The position numbers and the translations under genes were made by a program. Below, piece after piece: positions 1 through 8,827 of a stretch of DNA of 64,000 nt. The stretch lies in the NCBI GenBank assembly GCA_934747265.1, contig CAKVGI010000007.1, positions 1-64,000 on the forward strand. The letters are read 5' to 3'. The notes under the pieces were generated by a model. That model was not told the DNA's origin, did no database searches, and saw only the letters and a program-made list of their open reading frames with translations. This DNA is from an uncultured Rickettsiales bacterium (GTDB taxonomy: Bacteria > Pseudomonadota > Alphaproteobacteria > Rickettsiales > UBA1997). How positions within the stretch are numbered: position 1 is the stretch's first letter; each line of letters begins with the position of its first letter.

Positions 1-59
1 CTGTATTTATAATAATATAATGTTAAGTTTAAGAAATCAAGTATTAAGACAAGAAGGAG

Positions 60-360
60 TGAACAGTGTGCTTATCAAGGGGGGATGGAGGTAGTACCCC
101 TTATCAGAGGGGTATTGGGATGCCCCTTATCATGGGGGGATGAAGGGAGCACCTCTTATCAGGGGGGGATGAAGGGAGCACCTCTTATCAGGGGGGGATG
201 AGGGGAGCACCTCTTATCAGGGGGTGGATGAAATGAGGACCCTTTATCAAGGGGGAATGAGGGAATCTTATCAAGGGGGGGATAGAGAATATCTTTATCT
301 GAGGAAAAATGATGAGACCTTATCAGGGAAAATATAGAGTGCTATTAGCATAGGGAATGA
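60..360. repeat. B-arm tandem array of G/C-rich 29-bp units (half copy of composite repeat)
   Basis: At least three near-identical units with a 29-bp period lie at about 145-235. Each is built on CTTATCAGGGGGGGATGA followed by a GGGAGCACCT-like joint. Looser copies flank them on both sides and fade into AT-rich sequence by about 360. Each unit can form a short hairpin (CCCCT-TATC-AGGGG type). The array resembles the B arms at 19250-19500 and, reversed, at 13180-13577 and 48910-49215. It has no protein-coding character and no unique spacers, so it is not a CRISPR. The left part of a full element may lie outside the window. Confidence 0.85.
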
Positions 361-532
361 TACCACACCTTAACTGAGGGGATAGATACCAGAAAACACT
401 AAGAAAGCAAAGACTACAAATAGAGACAAATTAATTGTTATCGGTACCTAAGACCTTATTACAGAAAAAACTTGATATTTAAAATATATACTATAAAATT
501 TTATGTGTGAATTATTAATTAATTATATAAAT

Positions 533-766
533 ATGTCAGAAGTATTAGAAAAAGTAAAAAAAATTATTATTGACCATTTAGGTGTTGAAGAAGAAAAAGT
601 TGTTCCAGCTGCTAGCTTTATAGATGATCTTGGAGCTGATAGTTTGGATCAAGTTGAATTAGTTATGGCTTTCGAAGAAGAATTTGGAATCGAAATTCCA
701 GATGAAGCTGCTGAAAAAATCACAACAGTTGGAAAAGCAGTTGACTATATAACACAAAATAGTTAA
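533..766 (+). CDS. acpP: Acyl carrier protein
   Basis: This 77-aa protein is the acyl carrier of type II fatty acid synthesis; it holds growing acyl chains on a phosphopantetheine arm. The attachment serine is in the DDLGADSLDQVELVM motif, followed by the acidic helix AFEEEFGIEIPDEAAEKI. The reading frame opens at 503, but the ATG at 533 (MSEVLEKVKKI) matches the usual family start and length, so 533 is preferred. It stands alone: fabG and fabF, its common alphaproteobacterial neighbours, are not next to it. A strong rho-independent terminator follows 30 bp after the stop. Confidence 0.96.
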   Translation: MSEVLEKVKKIIIDHLGVEEEKVVPAASFIDDLGADSLDQVELVMAFEEEFGIEIPDEAAEKITTVGKAVDYITQNS

Positions 767-795
767 TTATTTATATTAATTATAAGTTAATAATA

Positions 796-826
796 AAAAG
801 TAGGAATTTCCTACTTTTTTGTATTT
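796..826 (+). terminator. Rho-independent terminator of acpP
   Basis: A perfect 10-bp stem, AAAAAGTAGG/CCTACTTTTT, with a 5-nt loop is followed by a T-rich run. It lies 30 bp after the acpP stop. Confidence 0.85.
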
Positions 827-934
827 TTATAAAATATATTCATAGATTAATAAGCTCATTTATTTTTTACTTCTTGATGATTTATTTAAATTAATTTACA
901 TATGTACTATTCTTGTAAAATAACAATATTTATT

Positions 935-965
935 ATAAAAAAGCATATTATCATAAAATAATATG
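935..965 (-). terminator. Rho-independent terminator of the GTA tail gene
   Basis: Read on the minus strand, the stem GCATATTAT/ATAATATGC with a 6-nt loop is followed by TTTTTTATAAT. It begins 14 bp after the stop of the 979-4575 gene. Confidence 0.75.
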
Positions 966-978
966 CCGTAGTATAATT

Positions 979-3900
979 TTATATAATCTCAACTTTCCAG
1001 TTTATAATATTATCATTATCAATCATTTCCTTGGTATAAAGCCATTCGGTACTATTTTCAACTTTCGCGCTTCTAACTATATTATTGTTTTTGTCCAAAA
1101 TATTGATAGTATATGTTCTTTCATAATCACTTTCTTCGCCATCCATCCAATTATTTTGTCCTCTTTTTCTATTTAACCAAGTAATTTTATAATTATTGCC
1201 GACTTTTATAATTTTAATATGAACAACCTTTAATTCCTTTAAATTTTTACCTTCTATTTTGAAAATTTTATTTGTTGAATTTTCAAAAGTATCTTTAAAT
1301 GTGATAATTTTAAAATTATAGCTCAAACCAATATCATTTACTGTAAAATTATTTGAAATAATATTTTTATTTAATAAAATAAATTTTTCATTCTCATTAT
1401 GCGTTGAAATATATTGCTCCGTACCAAATAATCCTCTTAATAATTGACTAATTTTAAAAGTACCATCAGCTTGAAGTTCTATATTTTTAAATTGTACAAT
1501 TTCTTTACCAATCAAAGCCATATTTTCACCTTCTAAAAAATCAAACATTTCTACACTTTCCAATATAGAGGTATCAATGTTATTGCTAAAAGCAATATTA
1601 AGATTATTTTTATAGTCAAAATAATATGGTCTAGCTGTATTTAATTTATTCAAACATATACCAACAATGGAATTTGCCCTATTTTCATTTATTGCATTAA
1701 AATTATTACTGCCACTTTTAGCGGAATAAACTACGCAACCGCCCCATCCTTCTTCTTCACCATTTGTTGTAAAAAATACTTCTGGCGTTGTGGTATTTTT
1801 TATTGCTGGTAATTCAAATATTTCAACATTGGTCTTGCTCGTTGGAATTATAGTACCTATATTATCAAAATTTTCTTCTTCTTTTTTAAAATTATATAGA
1901 GAATTATTGCATTTTACCGCCTTAATTTCCAATGTATTATCATTATTAATCAGAATATTCATAATTCTTATAGAAATATCTATATTTTTAATATTTAAGG
2001 TAATTACATCACCGGCATTAAGATATATGTATTTAGGCGGTAATTTAAAATGATAAATATTTCTTTCTAACCAATTAGAATATAAAAGTTTTTCAGCTAT
2101 CTGCTTAGCTTTTGATGACGAAATAACCACTGGCAAACTTTCGTTTTCTTTCTTTTTAGTATTTACAGAAGAACGTTCTGCGTATGTACTGCTTATTTGA
2201 TAATTAAAATCTTTATTTATATAACTTACATCAATCTTATATGGCAATTCATCATTTCCGATAATATCTGTCTTAAAAAATACATCTTTTTCAAGTTCTA
2301 TTAATTCATCATCAAAAATTCTTAAAGAACTTTCCGTTTTTTTAGAAAAAATATAGAGCTTTCCATCTTTCTCATAATAATCAAAAAAGAATATTTTTTG
2401 TAATATACTCAAAACTTCATTAACAGTCATTCTATTATTCAAAACAATACCATCAATGTTATCATATATATCTACTCCACCCAAATAATCAGTAGAAATT
2501 TCAGCATCTTCAAATAAATTTTTTATCATATTAGAAAAAATTAGACCACCCAATTTTCCATTTATCCAATGTCCATAATACCATAAATTGCCATCAGCCC
2601 ATAAATTTAATTTATTTGGAAAATATGGATATGGTCTAGCATCCCAAGCCCATAAAAATTTTCTTTCAACCATACTAGAATTAGCCCAAACTTCTTCTGT
2701 AGCTTGAATAGCTCTTCTTTGTGCAAAATAATCTATTTGTCCATCAGAAAATCTAGGAAAACCGCCGTCCATACAATTTGGATCATAAAACCTATTGGGT
2801 TCATTTGTTGTACCATCAACACTTGCAAAACCATATTCTGTGAACCATATCTTTTTGCTTTTTGGTATCCATTCCGTTGTTTTTCCGTCTGGATTAACGT
2901 GATAATTTTCCCACCACCATTTTATATTTTTCCAAGCATATTTTGATTCAATATTTTCTTTTTCCGTTCTACTATTATCGGTATAAATCCAATCATAACC
3001 TTCACCACTAGTCCAACCATCTTTAATATCTTGTTTTGTAATAAGGCTTTCTTTTTTATCTGTTAGTGGAAAATAAGCGTCTATACCAATAAAATCTATA
3101 TTTTTATTGACCCATAATTTATCCATATTATACCATCCACCATTAGTATGATGATATTCAGACCAATCACTAGCATATCCAATCTTTACATTATTTCCAA
3201 GTATACTTCGGACTTGTTTTGCAAGTTCTATAAAACAATCAATTGCAGGATATGTCCTTTCATTATTATCTTCAACATATATTTTTGTTAAATCTCGCAT
3301 TTCACTACCTATAATAAAAGCATCGCAATAGTCTTTCACTAAATTAGCATAATGCAAGATAAAATGATTATAACCATTATTTTTTGTAAAAAATGTATTT
3401 ACATCATCAGCGTTGCCAGTTAAATATCCTCTCCAAGGTTTATTAACAACATCTAAAAACATCATTGGATAAAACATAATACTAAAACCATGTTCTTTTA
3501 AATATTTTAAATATCTCACAATACTATTATCATTTACCGTTCCACCATATCTAACATTTCCATTATCACTAGAAATTAAATTAGCATTAGCCCTTGAAAT
3601 ATCAGCAACCATCCAATCTTCTGGCAAAGTTATTTGTGTTGGATATGCTGGATTTAACTTAAATTCAACGCGTGGTTCAATTATACAATTAGAAATATCA
3701 GTAGAATTTCCAAACCAAACCGCAACTGGCGCTACCCATTTACAATTTGGTAATTTTTCTTTTAATTGTTGAGTTGAAACAATGGCATCAGCAACACTGC
3801 TATTATTATTTTGGTTTATCCTTGTAATTTTGTTAGTTGGATGCCATAAATTATACCATATAATACCATTTTCCTTTGAAATTACTTCTGTATCATAAAC

Positions 3901-4575
3901 AAACTCGCCACAAGCTGGAATTATATTTACTCCATTGATTAAATTTTCAACTTCCTCATTGGCGATAAAAGTTCTTTCTACTTCAAAAGTAAAATTGGGT
4001 ATTCTATTTCCAAATTCCGCAAGTGGCAAGCTTTCAAAAACTATATAACATAATCCTCTATAAGCTGGCGTTTTGTCAATTCCTTGAATACTTTGAATCA
4101 AACTATCAGGCATCTGTTCTTCACTACCATCATAAAACCTATAATTATATTTAGAAATATCTATTAAATCAGTATCAGCCCACACCCTTTTCAATTCTTT
4201 CACCATACCCTTACAAATACCTATTGCTATATTAGCATAATAATAATATTCTATATTATTTTGGTATACCTTTTTTCCACCTTTTCCAGTTTTATAAGAC
4301 GTAATATAAGAGTTTTGTACTTCTTGAATATCAGTAGACCAAATAATATTTCCAGCTATTCTATTCGTTCCATATAATATCGGTATAATTTCATTATAAC
4401 CAGATTTTTGAACAGTTAAATCACTTAATCTTGAACTAATTTTATCTCGTTTCCATGTTTTTGAATTATCTTCATTAAATAAATTATATAACGGATGTTT
4501 CTTAAAAGTATTTATTACTGAATTTTTCTTGCTATTTATATCTCCTACTATTGCAGAAATAAAGAAATTTGCCAT
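979..4575 (-). CDS. GTA/phage tail host-specificity protein (gp15-type, TIM-barrel domain)
   Basis: This 1198-aa protein resembles the baseplate/host-specificity protein of alphaproteobacterial gene transfer agents (Rhodobacter gp15 family). The N-terminal part carries the usual tail-hub start (SRLSDLTVQKSGYNEIIPILYGTNRIAGNIIW, split over residues of about 45-80). A glycoside-hydrolase-like TIM barrel follows at roughly 320-640, with WMVADISRANANL, FIIGSEMRDL, YASDWSEYHH and FIGIDAYFPLTD. The Phage-tail_3 region comes next, then a C-terminal beta-rich region with QLLRGLFGTE. The frame is intact and near family length. No capsid, terminase or other tail genes flank it. The upstream neighbour on the same strand is tRNA-Arg. 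That an intact orphan of this size persists suggests selection, possibly with the rest of a GTA cluster elsewhere in the genome. The family call is confident; present function is inferred. Confidence 0.88.
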   Translation of the reverse strand: MANFFISAIVGDINSKKNSVINTFKKHPLYNLFNEDNSKTWKRDKISSRLSDLTVQKSGYNEIIPILYGTNRIAGNIIWSTDIQEVQNSYITSYKTGKGGKKVYQNNIEYYYYANIAIGICKGMVKELKRVWADTDLIDISKYNYRFYDGSEEQMPDSLIQSIQGIDKTPAYRGLCYIVFESLPLAEFGNRIPNFTFEVERTFIANEEVENLINGVNIIPACGEFVYDTEVISKENGIIWYNLWHPTNKITRINQNNNSSVADAIVSTQQLKEKLPNCKWVAPVAVWFGNSTDISNCIIEPRVEFKLNPAYPTQITLPEDWMVADISRANANLISSDNGNVRYGGTVNDNSIVRYLKYLKEHGFSIMFYPMMFLDVVNKPWRGYLTGNADDVNTFFTKNNGYNHFILHYANLVKDYCDAFIIGSEMRDLTKIYVEDNNERTYPAIDCFIELAKQVRSILGNNVKIGYASDWSEYHHTNGGWYNMDKLWVNKNIDFIGIDAYFPLTDKKESLITKQDIKDGWTSGEGYDWIYTDNSRTEKENIESKYAWKNIKWWWENYHVNPDGKTTEWIPKSKKIWFTEYGFASVDGTTNEPNRFYDPNCMDGGFPRFSDGQIDYFAQRRAIQATEEVWANSSMVERKFLWAWDARPYPYFPNKLNLWADGNLWYYGHWINGKLGGLIFSNMIKNLFEDAEISTDYLGGVDIYDNIDGIVLNNRMTVNEVLSILQKIFFFDYYEKDGKLYIFSKKTESSLRIFDDELIELEKDVFFKTDIIGNDELPYKIDVSYINKDFNYQISSTYAERSSVNTKKKENESLPVVISSSKAKQIAEKLLYSNWLERNIYHFKLPPKYIYLNAGDVITLNIKNIDISIRIMNILINNDNTLEIKAVKCNNSLYNFKKEEENFDNIGTIIPTSKTNVEIFELPAIKNTTTPEVFFTTNGEEEGWGGCVVYSAKSGSNNFNAINENRANSIVGICLNKLNTARPYYFDYKNNLNIAFSNNIDTSILESVEMFDFLEGENMALIGKEIVQFKNIELQADGTFKISQLLRGLFGTEQYISTHNENEKFILLNKNIISNNFTVNDIGLSYNFKIITFKDTFENSTNKIFKIEGKNLKELKVVHIKIIKVGNNYKITWLNRKRGQNNWMDGEESDYERTYTINILDKNNNIVRSAKVENSTEWLYTKEMIDNDNIINWKVEII

Positions 4576-4714
4576 AACTTAGATTTTATTTTTATTACAG
4601 TATGCTAATAAATAAAAATATGTTGGGGAGTATATGTTTTTATACTTATATATATCTTACAAACAAACATAAGATATCATCTTCAAAAAACACAAAAAAT
4701 AATAAAAAATGAAA

Positions 4715-4791
4715 TGGTGTGCCCTGCGAGATTCGAACTCACGACCCACAGCTTAGAAGGCTGTTGCTCTATCCAGCTGAGCTAAGGGCAC
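4715..4791 (-). tRNA. tRNA-Arg (anticodon TCT)
   Basis: A 77-nt cloverleaf reads on the minus strand from 4791 to 4715. The acceptor stem GTGCCCT pairs with AGGGCAC, the D arm is AGCTC..GAGC, and the anticodon stem ACAGC/GCTGT holds loop CTTCTAA with anticodon TCT. The T arm contains GTTCGAATC, and CCA is encoded. It is divergent from cysS and lies 140 bp upstream of the GTA tail gene, with its 3' end facing that gene. Confidence 0.97.
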
Positions 4792-4931
4792 TAAGATTAA
4801 CTATAACAATTATAATATCCAAACAATTAAAAAATCAAGAGTTTTTTGAAAAATATTTTAATATTATAATAATCTTCATATATTACAAAGGATTTAATAA
4901 ATCAATAGATATGAATAAAATTTATTTTTTC

Positions 4932-4962
4932 TTGACAAAAAAGTACTTTTTTTTAATATATT
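4932..4962 (+). promoter_or_regulatory. Possible sigma70 promoter of cysS-ybgC
   Basis: A perfect -35 TTGACA (4932-4937) is followed after a long 19-bp spacer by TATATT (4957-4962), about 27 bp before the chosen cysS ATG. Its place downstream of the upstream in-frame ATGs favours the 4989 start. The spacing is not ideal. Confidence 0.4.
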
Positions 4963-4988
4963 TTATATTTACCTTTAAATTATATAAT

Positions 4989-6407
4989 ATGAAAGAATTA
5001 TATTTTAATAATACACTAACAAGAGAAATAGATAAATTTGAACCAATAAATAATGATAAAATTACAATGTATTGTTGTGGTCCAACAGTTTATAATTATG
5101 CTCATATTGGTAATTTAAGAACTTATATTTTTGAAGATATACTAGAAAAAACCATAAAACTTGCTGGATACAATGTAAAACATGTAATGAATATTACTGA
5201 TGTTGGCCATTTAACTAGTGATGCTGATGATGGTGAAGATAAAATGTTAATTGCCGCAGAAAAAGAAAAACAAAGCGTTTTTGAAATTGCAAGAAAATAT
5301 GAAAATAAATTTCTTGAAAATATGGATGACTTAAATTTAAGCAGGCCAAATATTATAGCAAGAGCGTCCGAACACATAAAGGACATGATTGATTTTATAT
5401 CAAAGTTAGAAAAGTTAGGCTATGCTTATAAGGCAAAAAATGGAAATATATATTTTGATACTTCAAAATTCAAGGATTATGGTAAATTATCTGGACAAAA
5501 TAGAGAAGAGTTAAAACATGGAGCAAGAGTTGATAAAGATGAAAACAAAAAAAATCCATCTGATTTCGTTTTATGGTTTGTTTCTTCTAAATTTAAAAAC
5601 CAAATATTGCAATGGGAATCGCCTTGGGGTATTGGTTATCCCGGATGGCATATAGAATGCTCAACTATGGCAATGAAATATTTGGGTAATAAAATAGATA
5701 TTCATTGTGGTGGCGTTGATCATATAGCTGTACACCATGAAAACGAAAAAGCACAAAGTGAAGCATATCTTGGGCATAAATGGGTAAATAACTGGTTGCA
5801 TTCTGAATTTTTACAAATAAAAAATGGAAAAATGTCAAAATCAAGTGGAAATTTTATAACTCTTGATACTTTAAAAGAAAAAGGCTATAAGCCGGTTCAC
5901 TATAAATATTTCACATTAACAGCGCACTATAAAACACCACTCATTTTTTCCTATGAAAATCTTGATTCTGCCAAAAATGCTTATGAAAATTTATTAAATA
6001 AAATTAAGACTTGGAAGAAAAATATCAATAATAATCAAGAAAATAAAGAATATGAACAATTATTAGCTGAATATATTGATAAATTTGATAATTTTTTATT
6101 TGATGATTTAAAAACACCACAAGCTTTATCTGTAATATGGGAAGTTGCAAAATCAAACTTACCAGATAAATATAAATTACAATTCATAGAGCACACTGAA
6201 AAAGTATTTACTTTATTTTTAAATGATATTGAAGATATTAATAATGACACTATATCGCAAGATATAATTATGATTGCCGATCAAAGAAAAGAAGCGAAAC
6301 AAAATAAAGATTGGCAAAAAGCTGATGAATTAAGACAAAAAATATTAGATTTTGGTTATAATATAAAAGATAAACCAAATAATGAATATGAATTAATAAA
6401 GAAATAG
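4989..6407 (+). CDS. cysS: Cysteinyl-tRNA synthetase
   Basis: This class I aminoacyl-tRNA synthetase of 472 aa charges tRNA-Cys. The start MKELYFNNTLTREIDKFEP and the zinc-binding/HIGH region (YCCGPTVYNYAHIGNLRTYI) are clear. Further marks are GWHIECSTMAMKYLG, HCGGVDHIAVHHENE and the KMSKS loop as KMSKSSGNFITL. The C-terminal DALR-type helical part ends with the typical QNKDWQKADELRQKI. The reading frame extends back to 4719 through the tRNA-Arg gene. That extension is not credible as protein, and the family length and a promoter-like site at 4932 support 4989. ybgC follows after 7 bp and is probably cotranscribed. Confidence 0.96.
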   Translation: MKELYFNNTLTREIDKFEPINNDKITMYCCGPTVYNYAHIGNLRTYIFEDILEKTIKLAGYNVKHVMNITDVGHLTSDADDGEDKMLIAAEKEKQSVFEIARKYENKFLENMDDLNLSRPNIIARASEHIKDMIDFISKLEKLGYAYKAKNGNIYFDTSKFKDYGKLSGQNREELKHGARVDKDENKKNPSDFVLWFVSSKFKNQILQWESPWGIGYPGWHIECSTMAMKYLGNKIDIHCGGVDHIAVHHENEKAQSEAYLGHKWVNNWLHSEFLQIKNGKMSKSSGNFITLDTLKEKGYKPVHYKYFTLTAHYKTPLIFSYENLDSAKNAYENLLNKIKTWKKNINNNQENKEYEQLLAEYIDKFDNFLFDDLKTPQALSVIWEVAKSNLPDKYKLQFIEHTEKVFTLFLNDIEDINNDTISQDIIMIADQRKEAKQNKDWQKADELRQKILDFGYNIKDKPNNEYELIKK

Positions 6408-6414
6408 GCTAAAT

Positions 6415-6831
6415 ATGGAAAATTTTGATTTTAATGTCAGAGTTTATTATGATAGTACAGATGCCGGTGGGGTTGTTTATCATTCTAGATATTTGGATTT
6501 TTGTGAAAGAGCTAGAACTGAATTTTTGAGAAGTAGAGGAATAATTCAATCAAAATTACTTGCAGAATCTGGTATTGGATTTGTAGTAAAAAATGCTAAT
6601 TTAGAATTTAAAAAATCAGCAAAACTTGATGATTTATTACAAATAAGTACAAAAATTATAGAAAATAATGGCATAATCATAAAAATGTCCCAAGAAATCT
6701 ATTTAATTTCAAGAGAAGGCATAGATATACCAAAAGATTTATTATTTGAAATGTCAGTCAATTTAGTTTGCATTAACAAAAATTTTAGACCAACAAGAAT
6801 ACCAAAGGATATTGTTGAAAAATTGAGATAA
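6415..6831 (+). CDS. ybgC: YbgC-type acyl-CoA thioesterase
   Basis: This 138-aa hot-dog-fold thioesterase hydrolyses acyl-CoA or acyl-ACP thioesters; YbgC is usually linked to the Tol-Pal system and phospholipid metabolism. The family signature is at the N terminus: VYYDSTDAGGVVYHSRYLDF with the catalytic Asp in TDAGG. ERARTEFLRSRGI and the C-terminal basic RPTRIPKDI also fit. No tol-pal genes are adjacent. It follows cysS by 7 bp and ends 2 bp short of the convergent minus-strand gene at 6834. Confidence 0.9.
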   Translation: MENFDFNVRVYYDSTDAGGVVYHSRYLDFCERARTEFLRSRGIIQSKLLAESGIGFVVKNANLEFKKSAKLDDLLQISTKIIENNGIIIKMSQEIYLISREGIDIPKDLLFEMSVNLVCINKNFRPTRIPKDIVEKLR

Positions 6832-6833
6832 TA

Positions 6834-7223
6834 TTAAAATTTTGTTAATAATTTATCATCAATTACAACTTCACATGAATAATATCCAACAAAAACGCAT
6901 CTTTTGAGATCTATTCTTCTTGCTTCACTTAAAAGCTTTATAATTTTATTTCTTTCAACCAAAGCTTGATTTTTCTCCTTAATATCTTTTGATTTTATAT
7001 TGGTTAAATTTAGATTTGAGATTTTTAAATTTATAATAGAATGTTTATATTTCATTATCATCCTATCGGTTATATGATTATATTTGACAAACTTAACATA
7101 ATTATAAGAAACAGCCTCAGCTTTATTGCAATTTTCCTTTTTGGTATCGCATATTAAAATTTCTTCTGCATAAGAAAAATTAATAAATAAAGAATATAAT
7201 AAAATAAGAAAAGCCTTTTTCAT
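6834..7223 (-). CDS. Small secreted protein of unknown function
   Basis: I do not recognise this 129-aa protein. It begins with a clear signal peptide (MKKAFLILLYSLFINFSYA, cleavage before EEIL). It then has two closely spaced cysteines (ICDTKKENC) and two more near the C terminus (RCVFVGYYSC), which could form disulfides in the periplasm. The middle is Lys/Asn-rich and beta-like. It is the last gene of a minus-strand run after the DciA-like gene, 108 bp away. An envelope protein is likely; the role is unknown. Confidence 0.65.
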   Translation of the reverse strand: MKKAFLILLYSLFINFSYAEEILICDTKKENCNKAEAVSYNYVKFVKYNHITDRMIMKYKHSIINLKISNLNLTNIKSKDIKEKNQALVERNKIIKLLSEARRIDLKRCVFVGYYSCEVVIDDKLLTKF

Positions 7224-7331
7224 TATTAAACCTTTTGTATTTGTATATCACAAATTTAACAATTTTTTTATAAAATGCAATGATTATTATGGAATATTTT
7301 ATATTTTATTACAATATAAGTAATATATAAA

Positions 7332-7784
7332 TTAGTCATTTTTAAACAAAATAGATTCACCCAAATGTTTTAAAGAATCTTTTAGCGACTCATCGTTAAT
7401 ATTTGTTATAATATTTTTTATATATTCTCTATCTTCATTTTTTAGTTTTATTGTTTTTTTTAAGTAATTTTTAATAATTCTTGGTTGCTGAACTATTCTT
7501 AAATCTTTAATTACCGAATATCCAAATATGGAATTAACTTTTTCAATAATAAAAAATTTATTATTTTCAACATAAAAAGAAATAACATTATTAAAACAGG
7601 TTATATATAATATTCCATCTCTCTTCTTATTCTTACCAAAAAATACTTTTTCAACCTCACAAAACTCATAATATTTTTCACCAAGAATATTTCGCCAATT
7701 TCTTTTTAAAATTAATATTATTGGTGAATAATTTTTTAAAATTGGTTTTAATATACTCTTTAATAAAGGCTCTATATCTCTCAA
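7332..7784 (-). CDS. DUF721/DciA-like protein
   Basis: This 150-aa protein has the pattern of the DUF721 family, whose bacterial members include the replicative helicase loader DciA. An amphipathic N-terminal helix precedes WRNILGEKYYEFCEVEKVFF, then a beta segment (GILYITCFNNVISFYVENN) and the IEKVNSIFGYSVIKDLRI strand-helix-strand. The region after residue 110 is a charged tail. The start overlaps the preceding gene by 4 nt (ATGA type), so the two are translationally coupled. If it is DciA it helps load DnaB at the origin. The match is by pattern only. Confidence 0.6.
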   Translation of the reverse strand: MRDIEPLLKSILKPILKNYSPIILILKRNWRNILGEKYYEFCEVEKVFFGKNKKRDGILYITCFNNVISFYVENNKFFIIEKVNSIFGYSVIKDLRIVQQPRIIKNYLKKTIKLKNEDREYIKNIITNINDESLKDSLKHLGESILFKND

Positions 7785-8593
7785 ACCTGTCTTCCCTCTT
7801 GATCAGAACTGTCACTCCTCTTATTATTAACATTAATTACAAATCTATCTACATCTCTTTCTTGATTATTATCATCTTTATCATCATCGTCATCCTTATC
7901 TTTATCTTTATAAAACCTTTCATGCGGCTCTATGTTAATAGGATCACAAACTTGTACTTTCCTGTTTTTTATACGTGATATATCTTTAGGTTTTGTATAT
8001 GTACTCGTATCAAGGCTAGCCTGTACAACAGGACTATTTTTTACAAGAGCTTCACTTGCACTCAATAATCCACTTAGTCGTTTTGTCTCATTAGAATTTT
8101 TAAAATAACTTGCAATTCCATACGTTATGAGGCCTGCAATACCAATAACACCAACAATACTAAACAAAAGAGCAGGACCACCAAAAGCACCAAAAACAAA
8201 AATACCACCTTTCACCAAACTAAATCCGCCAAGTATAGTTGCACTTAAAATCGCTGCAGCAGCACCAATATCTTTCCATATTCTTGATGTATTAATTTTT
8301 TTTACTGACTTTTCATCACCATGTTGAGCAATTCCATAGGCCTTTTGTTGAATTTCATTAAATTGATCAAAATTATCATTTATTACTCTATTTCTTGTGG
8401 TTCCCAATAACAATTCTTGTTTCCTAGCCTCAATCTCTGCCTTACCAAGTTCACGAAGATATTTTTTATCTGTTTCATCATCCATTTTTAAACCAGTAAT
8501 CTCATCAAAGTTAATATTTAATAGTTTATCATATATATTTCTCATATTGAACTGATTATTATTTCTGAATATATTATAATATATTTTTTCCAA
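7781..8593 (-). CDS. Membrane protein of unknown function with acidic C-terminal tail
   Basis: I do not recognise this 270-aa protein. A charged N-terminal helical region of about 110 residues is followed by two hydrophobic segments near residues 110-160, rich in Gly and Ala (IGAAAAILSATILGGFSLV, GGPALLFSIVGVIGIAGLI). After them come a Ser/Thr/Pro stretch and a very acidic run around DKDKDDDDDKDDN. It overlaps the DciA-like gene by 4 nt. Start choice is open: an in-frame ATG at 8545 (MRNIYDKLLNI) would give 254 aa, and neither start has a strong ribosome site. The pore- or hairpin-like hydrophobic pair suggests membrane insertion; the function is unknown. Confidence 0.6.
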   Translation of the reverse strand: MEKIYYNIFRNNNQFNMRNIYDKLLNINFDEITGLKMDDETDKKYLRELGKAEIEARKQELLLGTTRNRVINDNFDQFNEIQQKAYGIAQHGDEKSVKKINTSRIWKDIGAAAAILSATILGGFSLVKGGIFVFGAFGGPALLFSIVGVIGIAGLITYGIASYFKNSNETKRLSGLLSASEALVKNSPVVQASLDTSTYTKPKDISRIKNRKVQVCDPINIEPHERFYKDKDKDDDDDKDDNNQERDVDRFVINVNNKRSDSSDQEGRQV

Positions 8594-8702
8594 AAAATCA
8601 ATAAAAAAATTTAAAGTACTACAAAAAAATATATAATAAAATTTTACAAATAAATGTTTTTGATTACCGTTATTGATTTTACTACCATTATAACATTATA
8701 TT

Positions 8703-8731
8703 TTGAATTATTGTGTATAGTTGATTATAAT
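8703..8731 (+). promoter_or_regulatory. Probable sigma70 promoter of ftsH
   Basis: The -35 TTGAAT (8703-8708), a 17-bp spacer and a perfect -10 TATAAT (8726-8731) give a leader of about 90 nt before the ftsH ATG at 8828. Confidence 0.55.
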
Positions 8732-8827
8732 ATTAAATTATTACAGTATTATGATTAATATTAAAATAAGCTTGAAATTTTGAAAAAATATATTAGATAT
8801 TGTATTAAGGAAAAATATATCATTAAA

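Noticed and set aside
60..360. CRISPR array
   Set aside because: The units are directly adjacent or separated only by degenerate copies of themselves, with no unique spacers and no cas genes; they are tandem repeats.
1790..2053. Plus-strand frames antisense to the GTA gene (1790-2053, 2704-2946)
   Set aside because: They are shadows of a clearly conserved minus-strand gene.
4576..4714. Prophage attachment site at tRNA-Arg
   Set aside because: No duplicate of the tRNA 3' end and no integrase were seen; adjacency alone is weak evidence.
4719..4988. N-terminal extension of cysS
   Set aside because: The extension would translate the antisense of tRNA-Arg and low-complexity sequence; family alignment and a promoter-like site support the ATG at 4989.
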